Origin: Blastococcus sp. CT_GayMR19
Lineage (GTDB): Bacteria > Actinomycetota > Actinomycetes > Mycobacteriales > Geodermatophilaceae
Assembly (NCBI RefSeq): GCF_004570385.1
Contig: NZ_SPQL01000020.1
Location: 1-54,514 of the forward strand
Direction of reading: 5' to 3'
DNA: 54,514 nucleotides
The position numbers and the translations under genes were made by a program. Of this stretch, positions 6,588-14,735 are shown piece after piece. The stretch's first letter is position 1. Each line of letters begins with the position of its first letter. The notes below the pieces were generated by a model. The model was not told where the DNA came from. It saw only the letters and a list, made by a program, of their open reading frames with translations, and searched no databases.

Positions 6588-7433
6588 TCAGCCCGCGAAC
6601 TCGCGCACGGGGAGGCCGCGCACGCCGACGTCCGCCCGGAACAGCGAGCCCGCGACCGGGTCCTCGTCCGGTGCCATCCCCTCGCGGGACGTGGTGATGA
6701 ACAGCTGGTCCAGGCCCGGCCCGCCGAAGGTGCACGCGGTGACCTGTGCGGTGGGCAGCTCCACCACCTCGGCCAGGACGCCGTCGGGCCGGTAGCGGCG
6801 CACCACGCCGCTGCCGTTCAGCGCCACCCACACGCCGCCCTCCGAGTCGACGGTCAGGCCGTCCGGCCGCTCGCCCCTGGTCAGCTCGACGAACGGCCGC
6901 CGGCCGGTCAGCCCGGCGGCCGGGTCGTAGTCGAAGACGTCGACCCGGCCGGTGGCGGTGTCGTCGTAGTAGGCGATCGAGCCGTCGGGGCTCCAGTCCA
7001 GGCCGTTGGAGATCGTGACCCCGTCGAGCACCCGGTGCGCCGACCCGTCCGGGTCGAGCCGGTAGAGCGCCGCCGCGCCCGCGCGCTTGTCGTAGGCCAT
7101 CGAGCCGCACCAGAAGCGCCCGTCGGGGTCGCAGCCGCCCTCGTTCATGCGGACCGAGTCGTCGTCCCACACCGGGTCGAGCGCGGTGACGGTGCCGTCC
7201 GGGTCCTCCAGCGCGAAGCCGCGCTCGACGGCGATCACGGCCCCACCACCGGCGCGGGGGCGGACCGCGGCCGCGATCGTCCCGACGTGGTGACGCCGGA
7301 CGCTCCCGCTCTCGTCGAGGGACAGGATGTCGCCGGCGAGCATGTCCACCCAGCGCAGGCCGCCCCACCGCGGCGACCAGACCGGGCCCTCACCGTGATA
7401 GGCGACCGGCCCGGTCACCTGTTCGGCGCGCAT
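6588..7433 (-). CDS. SMP-30/gluconolactonase/LRE family protein
   Basis: The 281-residue protein is a six-bladed beta-propeller of the SMP-30/regucalcin/gluconolactonase family, which hydrolyses sugar lactones with one divalent metal. Visible family blocks are the metal-ligand Glu in HGEGPVWSP near residue 14, DSVRMNEGGCDPDGRFWCG in the middle (substrate Asn and DPxGRFW motif), TISNGLDWSPDG with a further metal Asn, and PDGLTVDSEGGVWVAL. All key positions look intact, so an active lactonase is likely; the substrate is unknown. It starts three bases after the CsbD-like gene ends, so the two are probably co-transcribed with moaA and moaD. Confidence 0.85.
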   Translation of the reverse strand: MRAEQVTGPVAYHGEGPVWSPRWGGLRWVDMLAGDILSLDESGSVRRHHVGTIAAAVRPRAGGGAVIAVERGFALEDPDGTVTALDPVWDDDSVRMNEGGCDPDGRFWCGSMAYDKRAGAAALYRLDPDGSAHRVLDGVTISNGLDWSPDGSIAYYDDTATGRVDVFDYDPAAGLTGRRPFVELTRGERPDGLTVDSEGGVWVALNGSGVVRRYRPDGVLAEVVELPTAQVTACTFGGPGLDQLFITTSREGMAPDEDPVAGSLFRADVGVRGLPVREFAG

Positions 7434-7436
7434 CGG

Positions 7437-7634
7437 TCAGCGGGCGCCGGCGAGTCCGTCGTCGTCGCGGTGCCCGTCCTTGCGTTCCAGCTCGGCCTCC
7501 TCGGCCTCGGCCTCGATCTGATTGGCCTCGCCCGCCGCGGTGGCCGCGGCATCGCCGTGGGACTCGCCGTAGACCTGCTCGGCCCGGCCCAGGAGCTCCT
7601 GTGCCTTGACCTTCACCTTGTCGAAGATGCTCAT
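7437..7634 (-). CDS. CsbD-like small stress protein
   Basis: This 65-residue, highly charged protein is predicted to be one long helix: MSIFDKVKVKAQELLGRAEQ followed by Ala/Glu-rich sequence. The KVKxKAQELLGRAE segment resembles CsbD-type general stress proteins, which are small, hydrophilic and of unknown function. The similarity is modest, so the family name is tentative. It lies between moaD and the SMP-30 gene on the same strand, three bases from the latter. Confidence 0.6.
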   Translation of the reverse strand: MSIFDKVKVKAQELLGRAEQVYGESHGDAAATAAGEANQIEAEAEEAELERKDGHRDDDGLAGAR

Positions 7635-7674
7635 GTCGCCATCCTTCCGCAGGCCAGGCGCCCGTCATCCATCG

Positions 7675-7944
7675 TCATCCCCCGGCGAAGGGCGGGAGGA
7701 CGTCGACCACGCTCCCGGGTGACAGCGCCGCCGCGCGGTCGCGGGTCGACGTGCCGTCCACGAGGAACGAGCACGCGGTGAGCACCCGCTCGAGCCGCTC
7801 CCCGTGGGTGTCCACGAGCTGCGCGACGAGAGCGTCGAGCGTCGCCGCCTCGCGCGTCTCGGTGTCGACGCCGGAAGCCGCCCGCGCCCCCGCGAAGTAC
7901 CGCACCGTCACGGTTGTCGGGGCGGAGGGGTGGGCGGACGACAC
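7675..7944 (-). CDS. moaD: Molybdopterin synthase small subunit MoaD
   Basis: This 89-residue ubiquitin-like sulfur carrier begins at a GTG five bases beyond the moaA stop and ends in PPFAGG. The C-terminal Gly-Gly is adenylated and thiocarboxylated to feed MoaE. VTVRYFAGARAASG is the first strand and turn of the beta-grasp fold, and FLVDGTSTRDRAAALSPGSVVDVLPPF is the usual C-terminal half. The reading frame is open far upstream into moaA, so the start was set by the moaA overlap context and the normal MoaD length of 80-90 residues. Confidence 0.88.
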   Translation of the reverse strand: MSSAHPSAPTTVTVRYFAGARAASGVDTETREAATLDALVAQLVDTHGERLERVLTACSFLVDGTSTRDRAAALSPGSVVDVLPPFAGG

Positions 7945-7949
7945 CGCGC

Positions 7950-9014
7950 TCAGCCGCCGATCGCCGACATCGGCCGGCTGGGCTGCAGGAAGCTGGGGTC
8001 GTCGATGCCGTGCCCCGGCAGCTTGTTCAGCGTCGCGATCCGCCAGCGGTCGGCGAGCTCCTGGTCGGTCGCGCCCGCCCGCATCGCCCCGCGCAGATCG
8101 GACTCCTCGCGGGCGAACAGGCAGTTGCGGATCTGACCGTCGGCGGTGAGCCGGGTGCGGTCGCAGGCGCCGCAGAAGGAGCGGGTGACCGAGGCGATGA
8201 CGCCGACGGTGGCCGGGCCGCCGTCGACCAGCCAGCGCTCGGCGGGCGCCGAGCCGCGCTCCTCGGAATCGGGCGTGAGCGTGTGCGCGGCCGACAGCTG
8301 CTCGAGGATGTCCTCCGCGGTGACCATCTCGCCGCGGGTCCAGGCGTGGTGTGCGTCCAGCGGCATCTGCTCGATGAAGCGCAGTTGGTAGCCGTGCTCG
8401 AGGCAGAAGTCGAGCAGCGGCAGGGCGTCCTTCTCGTTGAGCCCGCGGAGCAGGACGGCGTTCACCTTCACCGGCCTCAGCCCGGCGGCCTGCGCGGCGG
8501 CCATCCCCGCCAGGACGTCGTCGAGCCGGTCGCGGTGGGTGAGCTGCTCGAAGCGCTCCCGGTCGACCGTGTCCAGGCTGCAGTTGATCCGGTCCAGCCC
8601 GGCCGCGGCGAGCGCGGGCGCGACACGGGCGAGACCGATGGCGTTGGTGGTCAGGCTGACCTCGGGGCGGGGGCGGAGCGCCGTCGCGGCGGCCACGATC
8701 CCGACCAGGCCCGGCCGCAGCAGGGGCTCGCCGCCGGTGAAGCGGACCTCGCGGATGCCGAGCTGCTCGACGCCGATGCGGACCAGGCGGGAGATCTCCT
8801 CGTCGGTGAGCACCTCGACCTTGGGCAGCCAGTCCAGGCCCTCCGGCGGCATGCAGTACGTGCACCGCAGGTTGCAGCGATCGGTCAGGGACACCCGCAG
8901 GTCGGTGGCGACCCGGCCGTGCCGGTCGACCAGACCGCCGGTGCCCGGTGCCACGTTTCCGGGCGCGGGATGGGCAGGTCGCACCCACGGGTCCGGCAAC
9001 GGTTTCCTGCTCAC
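7950..9014 (-). CDS. moaA: GTP 3',8-cyclase MoaA
   Basis: A radical SAM enzyme converts GTP to 3',8-cyclo-dGTP, the first step of molybdenum cofactor synthesis. With the GTG start at 9014 the protein has 354 residues, the usual size. The radical SAM cluster ligands are Cys47, Cys51 and Cys54 (CNLRCTYC); RFTGGEPLLRP is the SAM-binding GGE motif; SFCGACDRTRLTADG and RNCLF hold the second Fe-S cluster; and the C-terminal Gly-Gly tail needed for activity is present. The frame is open to 9155, but that extension overlaps the upstream region of the divergent MFS gene. moaC, moeA and mogA are not in the window. Confidence 0.93.
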   Translation of the reverse strand: MSRKPLPDPWVRPAHPAPGNVAPGTGGLVDRHGRVATDLRVSLTDRCNLRCTYCMPPEGLDWLPKVEVLTDEEISRLVRIGVEQLGIREVRFTGGEPLLRPGLVGIVAAATALRPRPEVSLTTNAIGLARVAPALAAAGLDRINCSLDTVDRERFEQLTHRDRLDDVLAGMAAAQAAGLRPVKVNAVLLRGLNEKDALPLLDFCLEHGYQLRFIEQMPLDAHHAWTRGEMVTAEDILEQLSAAHTLTPDSEERGSAPAERWLVDGGPATVGVIASVTRSFCGACDRTRLTADGQIRNCLFAREESDLRGAMRAGATDQELADRWRIATLNKLPGHGIDDPSFLQPSRPMSAIGG

Positions 9015-9148
9015 CGCCTGAATGTAGTGCCGCGACGGCGATAAGCGGTCGGGAATCTCGAGCGGCAAAGCTAGGCTCGGGCCGCCACCCGAGAGACCGG
9101 CGGAGGACCGACCCGCACTCGCCTGTGGCCAGAGAGCGCGAGACAACC

Positions 9149-10414
9149 GTGGCATCCCGCACCATCTTCGGTCCCTACGCCCGCATCTTCGCCGCCGTAC
9201 CCGGTTCGCCCGCCTTCTCGATGGCGGGCTGGCTGGCCCGGCTGCCCATGCCGATCCTCGGCCTGGGCGCGGTCCTCCTCGTCGAGGGGGAGACCGGCAG
9301 CTACGGGCTCGCCGGCGCCGTCGCCGGGACGCTGGCGCTGGTCGGTTCGCTGGCCAGCCCGCAGTGGGCCCGCTTCATGGACCGGCGCGGCCAGGGCGTC
9401 GTCCTCCGGGTGGCCTTCAGCGGCTACCTCCTCTTCGGGTTCGCCTTCGTCGCCGGCGTCGTCCTCGGCGCGCCCCAGTGGACGTGGTTCGTCCTGGCGG
9501 GGCTGACCGGCGCGTGCGGCCCGAACATCGGCGCGATCGTGCGGGCCCGCTGGGCCGACGCCCTGGATCCCGACGCCCGGCCGACAGCGTTCGCGTTCGA
9601 GTCGGTCGTGGACGAGGTGGTCTTCGTCGTCGGCCCGCCGCTGGTCACGTTCCTCGCCACCCTGATCAACCCGCCGGTCGGCTTCCTGACCGGCGTGGTC
9701 ATCGGCTTCGCCGGGGCCATGTGGCTGTCCGCGCTCCGGGCGACCGAGCCGCCGGTCCAACCGGTGGAGGAGGACGGGCCCCGGCCGCGATCGGCCCTGC
9801 GGCACGCGACGGTGCTCGTCGCCGGGGTCACCTACCTGGCCGTGGGCGCGGTCTTCGGCGCGATGGACGTCGTCGTCGTGGCGTTCGCGGAGGCGGAGGG
9901 CGCCCCCGCGATGGCGGGGGTGGCGCTCGCCGTCTACGCCGGGGGCAGCCTCGTCGCGGGCCTCGTCTACGGCGTCGTCCGGCTGCCCGGCACGTTGGCT
10001 GCCCGCTTCGTCGGCTGTGCGGTCTTCTTCGCGGTCGCCGCCCAGATGCTGCTGGCCGTCGGTTCGCTGCCCGCCCTGATCGGCGCCGGCTTCGTGGCCG
10101 GCCTGGCCATCGCCCCGGTCCTGGTGGCCGGCATGTCGCTGGTGGAGTCGCGGATACCCCGCGCGGCCCTGACCGAGGCCCTCACGTGGGTGGTCACCGG
10201 GCTGACCCTGGGGGTGACCGCCGGCTCGGCGATCGCGGGGTCCGCGGTCGATGCCTGGGGTGCCGAGGCGGCCTTCGCCGTTCCTGCCCTCTCCGCGGCG
10301 CTGGCCGGCGTCCTGGCCCTGGCGGGCGCACCGATCCTGCGCAGCACCGATCAGAATCGCGTTCCGGTCGGCTCCGGGCTCCGGACGACCACCACGACGA
10401 GGGAGATCCAGTGA
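9149..10414 (+). CDS. MFS transporter
   Basis: The 421-residue protein has about twelve hydrophobic segments and the first-half cytoplasmic loop QWARFMDRRGQG (MFS motif A-like). The central loop after ALRATEPPVQ is hydrophilic and divides the two six-helix halves. I chose the GTG at 9149 (VASRTIFGPYARIFAAVPG) with AGAGAG upstream; relatives of this actinobacterial group begin similarly. The substrate is not evident. The stop overlaps the GTG of the tryptophan dioxygenase gene, so transport of tryptophan, kynurenine or a related compound is conceivable but unproven. Confidence 0.8.
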   Translation: MASRTIFGPYARIFAAVPGSPAFSMAGWLARLPMPILGLGAVLLVEGETGSYGLAGAVAGTLALVGSLASPQWARFMDRRGQGVVLRVAFSGYLLFGFAFVAGVVLGAPQWTWFVLAGLTGACGPNIGAIVRARWADALDPDARPTAFAFESVVDEVVFVVGPPLVTFLATLINPPVGFLTGVVIGFAGAMWLSALRATEPPVQPVEEDGPRPRSALRHATVLVAGVTYLAVGAVFGAMDVVVVAFAEAEGAPAMAGVALAVYAGGSLVAGLVYGVVRLPGTLAARFVGCAVFFAVAAQMLLAVGSLPALIGAGFVAGLAIAPVLVAGMSLVESRIPRAALTEALTWVVTGLTLGVTAGSAIAGSAVDAWGAEAAFAVPALSAALAGVLALAGAPILRSTDQNRVPVGSGLRTTTTTREIQ

Positions 10415-11256
10415 CCAGCCGACCGACACCCGCACCGGAAGAGCCTGCGGAGCCGGTGATCGAGTTCGCAGCTCTCACGCCCTACGAGGAGTACGTCGGC
10501 GTCCGCGCGCTGGAGGGGCTCGTGCGGCCGGTCACCGCCCACCCCGCGGAGCCGTCCTTCCTCGTCGTCACCCAGGTGATGGAGCTGTGGTTCCTCCTGC
10601 TGCGCCGCGAGTGGGAGCTGGCCCAGCGACAGCTCCGCGTCGATGACCTGGACGGCGCCCTGTCGGCGGTGCACCGGTCGGTGCACCACCTCCGCTCGCT
10701 GGACGCGAGCTGGGGATCGCTGCTCTGGCTCACGCCGGCGGAGTTCAACGGCTTCCGGGACCAGCTGGGCGAGGCCTCGGGCTTCCAGTCCTACGGCTAC
10801 CGCTTCGTGGAGTTCCTCCTCGGCATCAAGGCGGAGTCGGTGGTCCGCCCGCACAAGGCGCTCCCGGCCGTCCACGCCGACCTGCTCCGGGCGCTCGCGG
10901 CGCCGTCCCTGGAGGACGACGTGCACGCCTACCTCGGACGGCGCGGACTGCCGGTGCCGCTGGAGGTGCTCGAGCGGGACCGGTCCGTCCACCACGAGGC
11001 GCATCCCGCGATGACGGCGCTGTGGGCCGAGGTCTACCGCGACCCGCGTCCCGGCAACGACCTCTTTCTGCTCGGCGAGGCGCTCACCGACGTGGCCGAG
11101 GTCTTCACGACCTGGCGGCAGCGGCACGTGACCGCGGTGCGCCGCGCGATGGGCGCCAAGCCGGGTACCGGGGGGTCCGCCGGGCTGGCCTGGCTCGAGC
11201 GCAGCGCCGCCCGCGTGGTGTTCCCCGACCTGTGGGCGGCCCGCACGGTGCTCTGA
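10411..11256 (+). CDS. Tryptophan 2,3-dioxygenase family protein
   Basis: The 281-residue helical protein resembles heme tryptophan 2,3-dioxygenase, which opens the indole ring to N-formylkynurenine. Family landmarks are LTPYEEYVGV near the N-terminus, FLVVTQVMELWFLLLRRE, GEASGFQSYGYRFVEFLLG in the middle, and RHVTAVRRAMGAKPGTGGSAG near the C-terminus, which contains the axial His region and the Gly-rich substrate loop. The GTG start overlaps the MFS stop (GTGA), indicating coupling. No kynureninase or formamidase gene is nearby, so the downstream pathway must be elsewhere or the role is regulatory or detoxifying. Confidence 0.85.
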   Translation: MTSRPTPAPEEPAEPVIEFAALTPYEEYVGVRALEGLVRPVTAHPAEPSFLVVTQVMELWFLLLRREWELAQRQLRVDDLDGALSAVHRSVHHLRSLDASWGSLLWLTPAEFNGFRDQLGEASGFQSYGYRFVEFLLGIKAESVVRPHKALPAVHADLLRALAAPSLEDDVHAYLGRRGLPVPLEVLERDRSVHHEAHPAMTALWAEVYRDPRPGNDLFLLGEALTDVAEVFTTWRQRHVTAVRRAMGAKPGTGGSAGLAWLERSAARVVFPDLWAARTVL

Positions 11257-11296
11257 GGCGCGGGTTGATCGGGCGGTGCACGGGTAGGCGGGACAC

Positions 11297-11329
11297 GGGC
11301 CGGACGCGGACGACGTCGCGGACCGGCCC
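11297..11329 (+). terminator. Strong hairpin between the dioxygenase and aldo-keto reductase genes
   Basis: GGGCCGG at 11297-11303 pairs with CCGGCCC at 11323-11329, and CGCG at 305-308 pairs with CGCG at 317-320 inside it. It ends about ten bases before the Shine-Dalgarno GAGAGGA of the aldo-keto reductase gene. No T-run follows. It may terminate the upstream operon or act in the downstream leader. Confidence 0.5.
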
Positions 11330-11350
11330 TCCCCGACAGAGAGGAACCCT

Positions 11351-12181
11351 GTGGCAGTCCCCACCATCGCGCTCAACAACGGCGTCGAGATCCCCCAGCT
11401 GGGTTTCGGCGTCTTCCAGATCAAGCCCGGGGAGACCGCCGAGGCCACCCGCACGGCGCTCGAGATCGGCTACCGGCACATCGACACCGCGCAGATGTAC
11501 GGCAACGAGAAGCAGGTCGGCGAGGCCGTGCGCGACTCGGGCCTGGACCGCGGCGAGATCTTCGTGACCAGCAAGGTCAACAACAACCGGCTCCACCGCG
11601 ACGCCATGCTCGCCTCGTTCGACCAGACCCTGGCGGACCTGGGCTTCGACTACCTGGACCTGTTCCTGATCCACTGGCCGCTTCCGGCCGCCAGCGACTA
11701 CGTCGCCCGGTGGAAGGTGATGGAGGAGATCTACGCCAGTGGCCGGGTGAAGGCGATCGGCGTCTCCAACTTCCAGCCTGCGCACCTGCGCAATCTGTTC
11801 GCTTCGTCCGAGGTGCGCCCCGCGGTGAACCAGGTGGAGGTCAGCCCGTTCCTCGTGCAGGACGAGATCCGGGCGTTCGACGCCGACCACGGGATCGTGA
11901 CCGAGGCCTGGTCGCCGATCGCGCGGGGCAAGGTCGCCGACGACCCGGTGATCCGGGGTGTCGCGGAGCAGCTGGGACGGACCCCCGCCCAGGTGACGCT
12001 CCGGTGGCACGTCCAGCGCGGCGACGTCATCTTCCCGAAGTCGGTCCAGCGCTCGCGCATGGAGGAGAACTTCGCGATCTTCGACTTCGAGCTCGACGAC
12101 GCCGCGATGGCCGCCATCACGGCGCTCGACCGCGGCGAGCGCACCGGCCCGGACCCCGACGAGTTCAACTGGATTCCATGA
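11351..12181 (+). CDS. Aldo/keto reductase
   Basis: This 276-residue NADPH-dependent reductase has the (beta/alpha)8 fold of the AKR5-like group (2,5-diketo-gluconate reductase type). The catalytic tetrad is visible: Asp and Tyr in HIDTAQMYGNE near residue 40, Lys in VTSKV near 75, and His in LIHWPLP near 105. Cofactor contacts are GVSNFQPAHL and the C-terminal FPKSVQRSRMEENF. The start is a GTG behind GAGAGGAACCCT. The substrate is unknown; aldehydes, ketones or deoxosones are typical. A REP-like repeat cluster begins right after its stop. Confidence 0.88.
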   Translation: MAVPTIALNNGVEIPQLGFGVFQIKPGETAEATRTALEIGYRHIDTAQMYGNEKQVGEAVRDSGLDRGEIFVTSKVNNNRLHRDAMLASFDQTLADLGFDYLDLFLIHWPLPAASDYVARWKVMEEIYASGRVKAIGVSNFQPAHLRNLFASSEVRPAVNQVEVSPFLVQDEIRAFDADHGIVTEAWSPIARGKVADDPVIRGVAEQLGRTPAQVTLRWHVQRGDVIFPKSVQRSRMEENFAIFDFELDDAAMAAITALDRGERTGPDPDEFNWIP

Positions 12182-12185
12182 CATG

Positions 12186-12449
12186 GCGGTCCGGACCGCA
12201 CCGCTATGACATTGCGGTCCTCCGGACCGCACCGCGGCCAGGTGCCGTCCCGGCGTGATGTGAGCCGCTTCGTCGCGCCTGCGCGGGAGCCTCCGGCCCC
12301 CACTCGGCACGACACAGCGGGCGCCCGGCGTGATGTGAGCCGCTTCGTCGCGCCTGCGCGGGAGCCTCCGGCCCCCACTCGGCACGACACAGCGGGCGCC
12401 CGGCGTTCAGGTGCCGTCCCGGCGTGAGGTGAGCCGCTTCGTCGCGCCG
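12186..12449 (+). repeat. REP-like repeat cluster with a duplicated 75-bp unit
   Basis: The region starts with the perfect palindrome GCGGTCCGGACCGC (12186-12199) and a near copy, GCGGTCCTCCGGACCGC, at 12214-12230. A 75-bp unit is then present twice in tandem without visible change (12251-12325 and 12326-12400), and a partial third copy is at 12420-12449. An inverted copy of about 105 bp (matching roughly 12208-12310) lies at 13821-13925. The two clusters bracket the GntR/membrane-protein pair and each abuts the 3' end of a flanking gene. The palindromes could act as terminators; the family looks like an interspersed REP or MITE-type element. Confidence 0.8.
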
Positions 12450-12468
12450 GGGCGGGAGACGGACGGTG

Positions 12469-12843
12469 TCAGCGGGCCGGCGAGACCAGGGCCGCGCGGA
12501 CGATGGTGAGAACCGTCTCGGCGTCGACCCCGGCGGCGCGCGCCTGTGCGACGAGCTGGGCCGCGGCCGTCCGGACGCCGTCCTGGGCCGGTGCCGGTGC
12601 CGGGCCGGTGACCACCGTGCCGGTCCGCCGGCGGCTCGCGATCAGCCCTCCGGCCTCGAGTTCGGTGTAGGCCCGGGCGACGGTTCCGGTGGCGACGCCG
12701 AGATCGGCCGCGAGTGCCCGCATCGTGGGCAGCCGGGTGCCGGGCGTCAGCACCCCGCCCTGGACATAGGCGGCGATCTGACTGCGGATCTGCTCGTACG
12801 GGGGCGTCGCCGCCTTCACGTCCACCGTGATGTCGAGGGCCAT
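12469..12843 (-). CDS. GntR-family (YtrA-type) transcriptional regulator
   Basis: The 124-residue protein has an N-terminal winged HTH: PPYEQIRSQIAAYVQGGVL, then GTRLPTMRALAADLGVATG and YTELEAGGLIASRRRTGT. The effector region is very short, about 45 residues and helical, which is the YtrA subfamily of GntR regulators that usually control adjacent ABC or membrane proteins. Its ATG overlaps the stop of the membrane protein gene (TGATG arrangement), so both come from one transcript starting near 13750. The dyad at 13754-13779 upstream of the pair is a good candidate for its autoregulatory operator. Confidence 0.88.
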   Translation of the reverse strand: MALDITVDVKAATPPYEQIRSQIAAYVQGGVLTPGTRLPTMRALAADLGVATGTVARAYTELEAGGLIASRRRTGTVVTGPAPAPAQDGVRTAAAQLVAQARAAGVDAETVLTIVRAALVSPAR

Positions 12844-13736
12844 CAGCCGACGGGCACCGCGGGAGCATCGGCCGGGACGCCCGGTGCGCGGAGGCAGGCC
12901 ACGACGACGCCGACGAGCATCGCCACGCCCCCGAGAACGGATGCCGCCGCCGCGGCCACGTCCAGGAGGGCGGCGGAGGCGCTGCTGGTCGACACCGAGT
13001 GGAGCGCCCGGCCGCCGACGAACAGCAGGCCCCCGGAGACGAACAGTGGAACGCCGACCGCCACCCGCAGCACGCGGTGGGCCGAGGCCCGGCGCAGCGC
13101 GGTCTCGATGTCCTCGTGGGTTGTGGCCACGGCCGGCCGGTTGGCGACGATCCAGAGCGCGATCGCCGTGACCAGGGCCAGGACGAGCAGGCCGATGCCG
13201 GCCGGGACGCCGTAGAAGGAGCCGGGGAAGGGGCTGGCGGTGGACATGCCCCTCCCCACCGCGCTGGCGTATCCGTAGCTGACGCTCCGGCCGTCGGCGT
13301 CGGCCAGGAGGGCGCCGCCCAGGAGCGTCGCGGCGGCCAGCGCGAAAGACCCTCCCGCCGTCCGCACGAGCCAGCGCGGGGCGGCGTCCAGGAGACCGCG
13401 GTGCACGAGTCGCGCCCGCCGCACCTCGCCCTCGGGTCGGGGCCAGCTCAGCTCCCCGGCGGCCAGGACGAGGGTGTGCACGATGCCGAAGGTGATCGGG
13501 ACCAGCAGCACGGTGATGCCCAGCCCGCCCGGCGAGCCGTTGCCCAGCTGTGTCGCACCGACGTACAGGGCGGCCAGGAAGCCGAGCAGGAGCGCGGCCA
13601 CCGCCGCCTGGACCGCGTGCCTGCGGGCGGCTGCCACCGCCGTCTCGCGGCTGGGTGGTGAGCGGCGGACGACGGCCGTGCCGATCGCGACCGTCACGAC
13701 GACGGCGAGCAGCAGACCCAGCGGTACCAGTCCCAC
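12843..13736 (-). CDS. Multi-pass membrane protein in a GntR operon
   Basis: The 297-residue protein has about seven hydrophobic segments: residues 3-23, 42-62, 72-92, 128-148, 176-196, 228-250 and 258-285. The start is a GTG preceded by CGGAGGACGAC. I do not recognise a specific family; the topology and the YtrA-type regulator resemble DUF1648-like or transporter-associated membrane proteins. There is no ATPase partner in the window. It is the first gene of the two-gene unit, and expression is probably controlled by the GntR protein encoded next to it. Confidence 0.7.
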   Translation of the reverse strand: MGLVPLGLLLAVVVTVAIGTAVVRRSPPSRETAVAAARRHAVQAAVAALLLGFLAALYVGATQLGNGSPGGLGITVLLVPITFGIVHTLVLAAGELSWPRPEGEVRRARLVHRGLLDAAPRWLVRTAGGSFALAAATLLGGALLADADGRSVSYGYASAVGRGMSTASPFPGSFYGVPAGIGLLVLALVTAIALWIVANRPAVATTHEDIETALRRASAHRVLRVAVGVPLFVSGGLLFVGGRALHSVSTSSASAALLDVAAAAASVLGGVAMLVGVVVACLRAPGVPADAPAVPVG

Positions 13737-13753
13737 GTCGTCCTCCGGTGACT

Positions 13754-13779
13754 CATTGAATCAAGTGATTGACACAATG
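13754..13779 (-). promoter_or_regulatory. Candidate GntR operator
   Basis: CATTG..TCAA....TTGA..CAATG is a 26-bp dyad (9 of 13 arm positions symmetric) that ends 17 bases before the GTG of the membrane protein gene at 13736. It is AT-rich in an otherwise GC-rich region and lies where the promoter should be. YtrA-type regulators bind such dyads upstream of their own operons, so this is the best operator candidate. Confidence 0.5.
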
Positions 13780-13820
13780 GCACTGGCAGTGACGCTGCGC
13801 AAGTGATCATGGAGGCGGGT

Positions 13821-13925
13821 CGAGCCGAGTGGGACCCGGAGGGTTCCGCGCAGGCTCGACGAAACGGCTCCACGCAGGCCGGGGACGGCCCGTGGCCGCG
13901 GTGCGGTCCGGAGGACCGCAATGTC
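13821..13925 (-). repeat. Inverted copy of the REP-like element
   Basis: The reverse complement of this stretch aligns almost base for base with about 12208-12310, including GCGGTCCTCCGGACCGC and AGCCGTTTCGTCGAGCCTG (AGCCGCTTCGTCGCGCCTG in the other copy). It abuts the stop of the DUF3097 gene, just as the other cluster abuts the aldo-keto reductase stop, and the two are in opposite orientation around the gntR pair. Confidence 0.75.
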
Positions 13926-14735
13926 TCAGTCGGTGGTGACGAAGTCGATGAGCTCCTCCACCCGGCCCAGCAGCGCCGGCTCCAGGTCGGTGAAGCTCTT
14001 CACGCGGGCGAGGATGCGCTGCGCCCAGACGTAGCCGGTGTCGTCCTCCCAGCCCAGCGCCGCGCAGACGCCTTCCTTCCACGGCCGGCCCTTGGGGACG
14101 ACCGGCCAGGCCCTGATGCCGACGACCTGGGGCTTGACCGCCTGCCAGATGTCGACGAAGGGGTGCCCCACCACGAGGGCGTGCTCGCCGGTGATCTGCT
14201 CGGCGATCCGGGACTCCTTCGAGCCCTTGACCAGATGGTCGACGAGCACGCCGAGGCGCCGCCCCTGGGTCGGGCGGAACTCCTTCACGATCGCGGGCAG
14301 GTCGTCGACGCCGTGCAGGGGCTCGACGACGACGCCCTCGATCCGCAGGTCGTGGCCCCAGACCTTCTCGACGAGCTCGGCGTCGTGCTTGCCCTCGACG
14401 TAGATCCGCCCGGCTCGGGCCACCCGGGCGTGCGCGCCCACGACGTACGTGGAGCCCGACGCGCTCCGCAGCGGTCCGGCGGGGGCGGCCTGCCGCGGCC
14501 GCACGAGGACGACGGGCCGGCCGTCCACCCAGAAGCCCGGGCCGAGCGGGTAGCCGCGCACCTTGCCGAAGCGGTCCTCGAGGTGGACGACGTCCTTCTC
14601 GCAGCGGACCACGGCACCGACGAAGCCCGAGCTCGGGTCCTCGACGACGAGGTCCTTCTCGGCCTCGACGCTGGGCACCGGCTGCTTCACGGTGCGTGGA
14701 TGGACGAGGTTGTCGTACGGCGACCGGGGAGGCAC
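13926..14735 (-). CDS. DUF3097 family protein
   Basis: The 269-residue protein matches the actinobacterial DUF3097 family: PRTVKQPVPSVEAEKDLVVE at the N-terminus, GFVGAVVRCEKDVVHLEDRFG, then GRIYVEGKHDAELVEKVWG and EPLHGVDDLPAIVKEF, and FVDIWQAVKP late. The EGKHDAELVEKVWG and GVDDL blocks have the look of a Toprim-like fold (conserved Glu, then acidic residues), which suggests nucleic-acid or nucleotide chemistry, but the function is not known. It is a conserved single gene, not obviously linked to its neighbours. The ATG at 14735 gives the normal family length. Confidence 0.85.
   Translation of the reverse strand: MPPRSPYDNLVHPRTVKQPVPSVEAEKDLVVEDPSSGFVGAVVRCEKDVVHLEDRFGKVRGYPLGPGFWVDGRPVVLVRPRQAAPAGPLRSASGSTYVVGAHARVARAGRIYVEGKHDAELVEKVWGHDLRIEGVVVEPLHGVDDLPAIVKEFRPTQGRRLGVLVDHLVKGSKESRIAEQITGEHALVVGHPFVDIWQAVKPQVVGIRAWPVVPKGRPWKEGVCAALGWEDDTGYVWAQRILARVKSFTDLEPALLGRVEELIDFVTTD

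Noticed and set aside
12206-12427. Short frame encoding a repeated peptide (DVSRFVAPAREPPAPTRHDTAG)
   Set aside because: The peptide repeat is a by-product of the 75-bp DNA duplication; there is no Shine-Dalgarno sequence and the element also occurs inverted outside genes.
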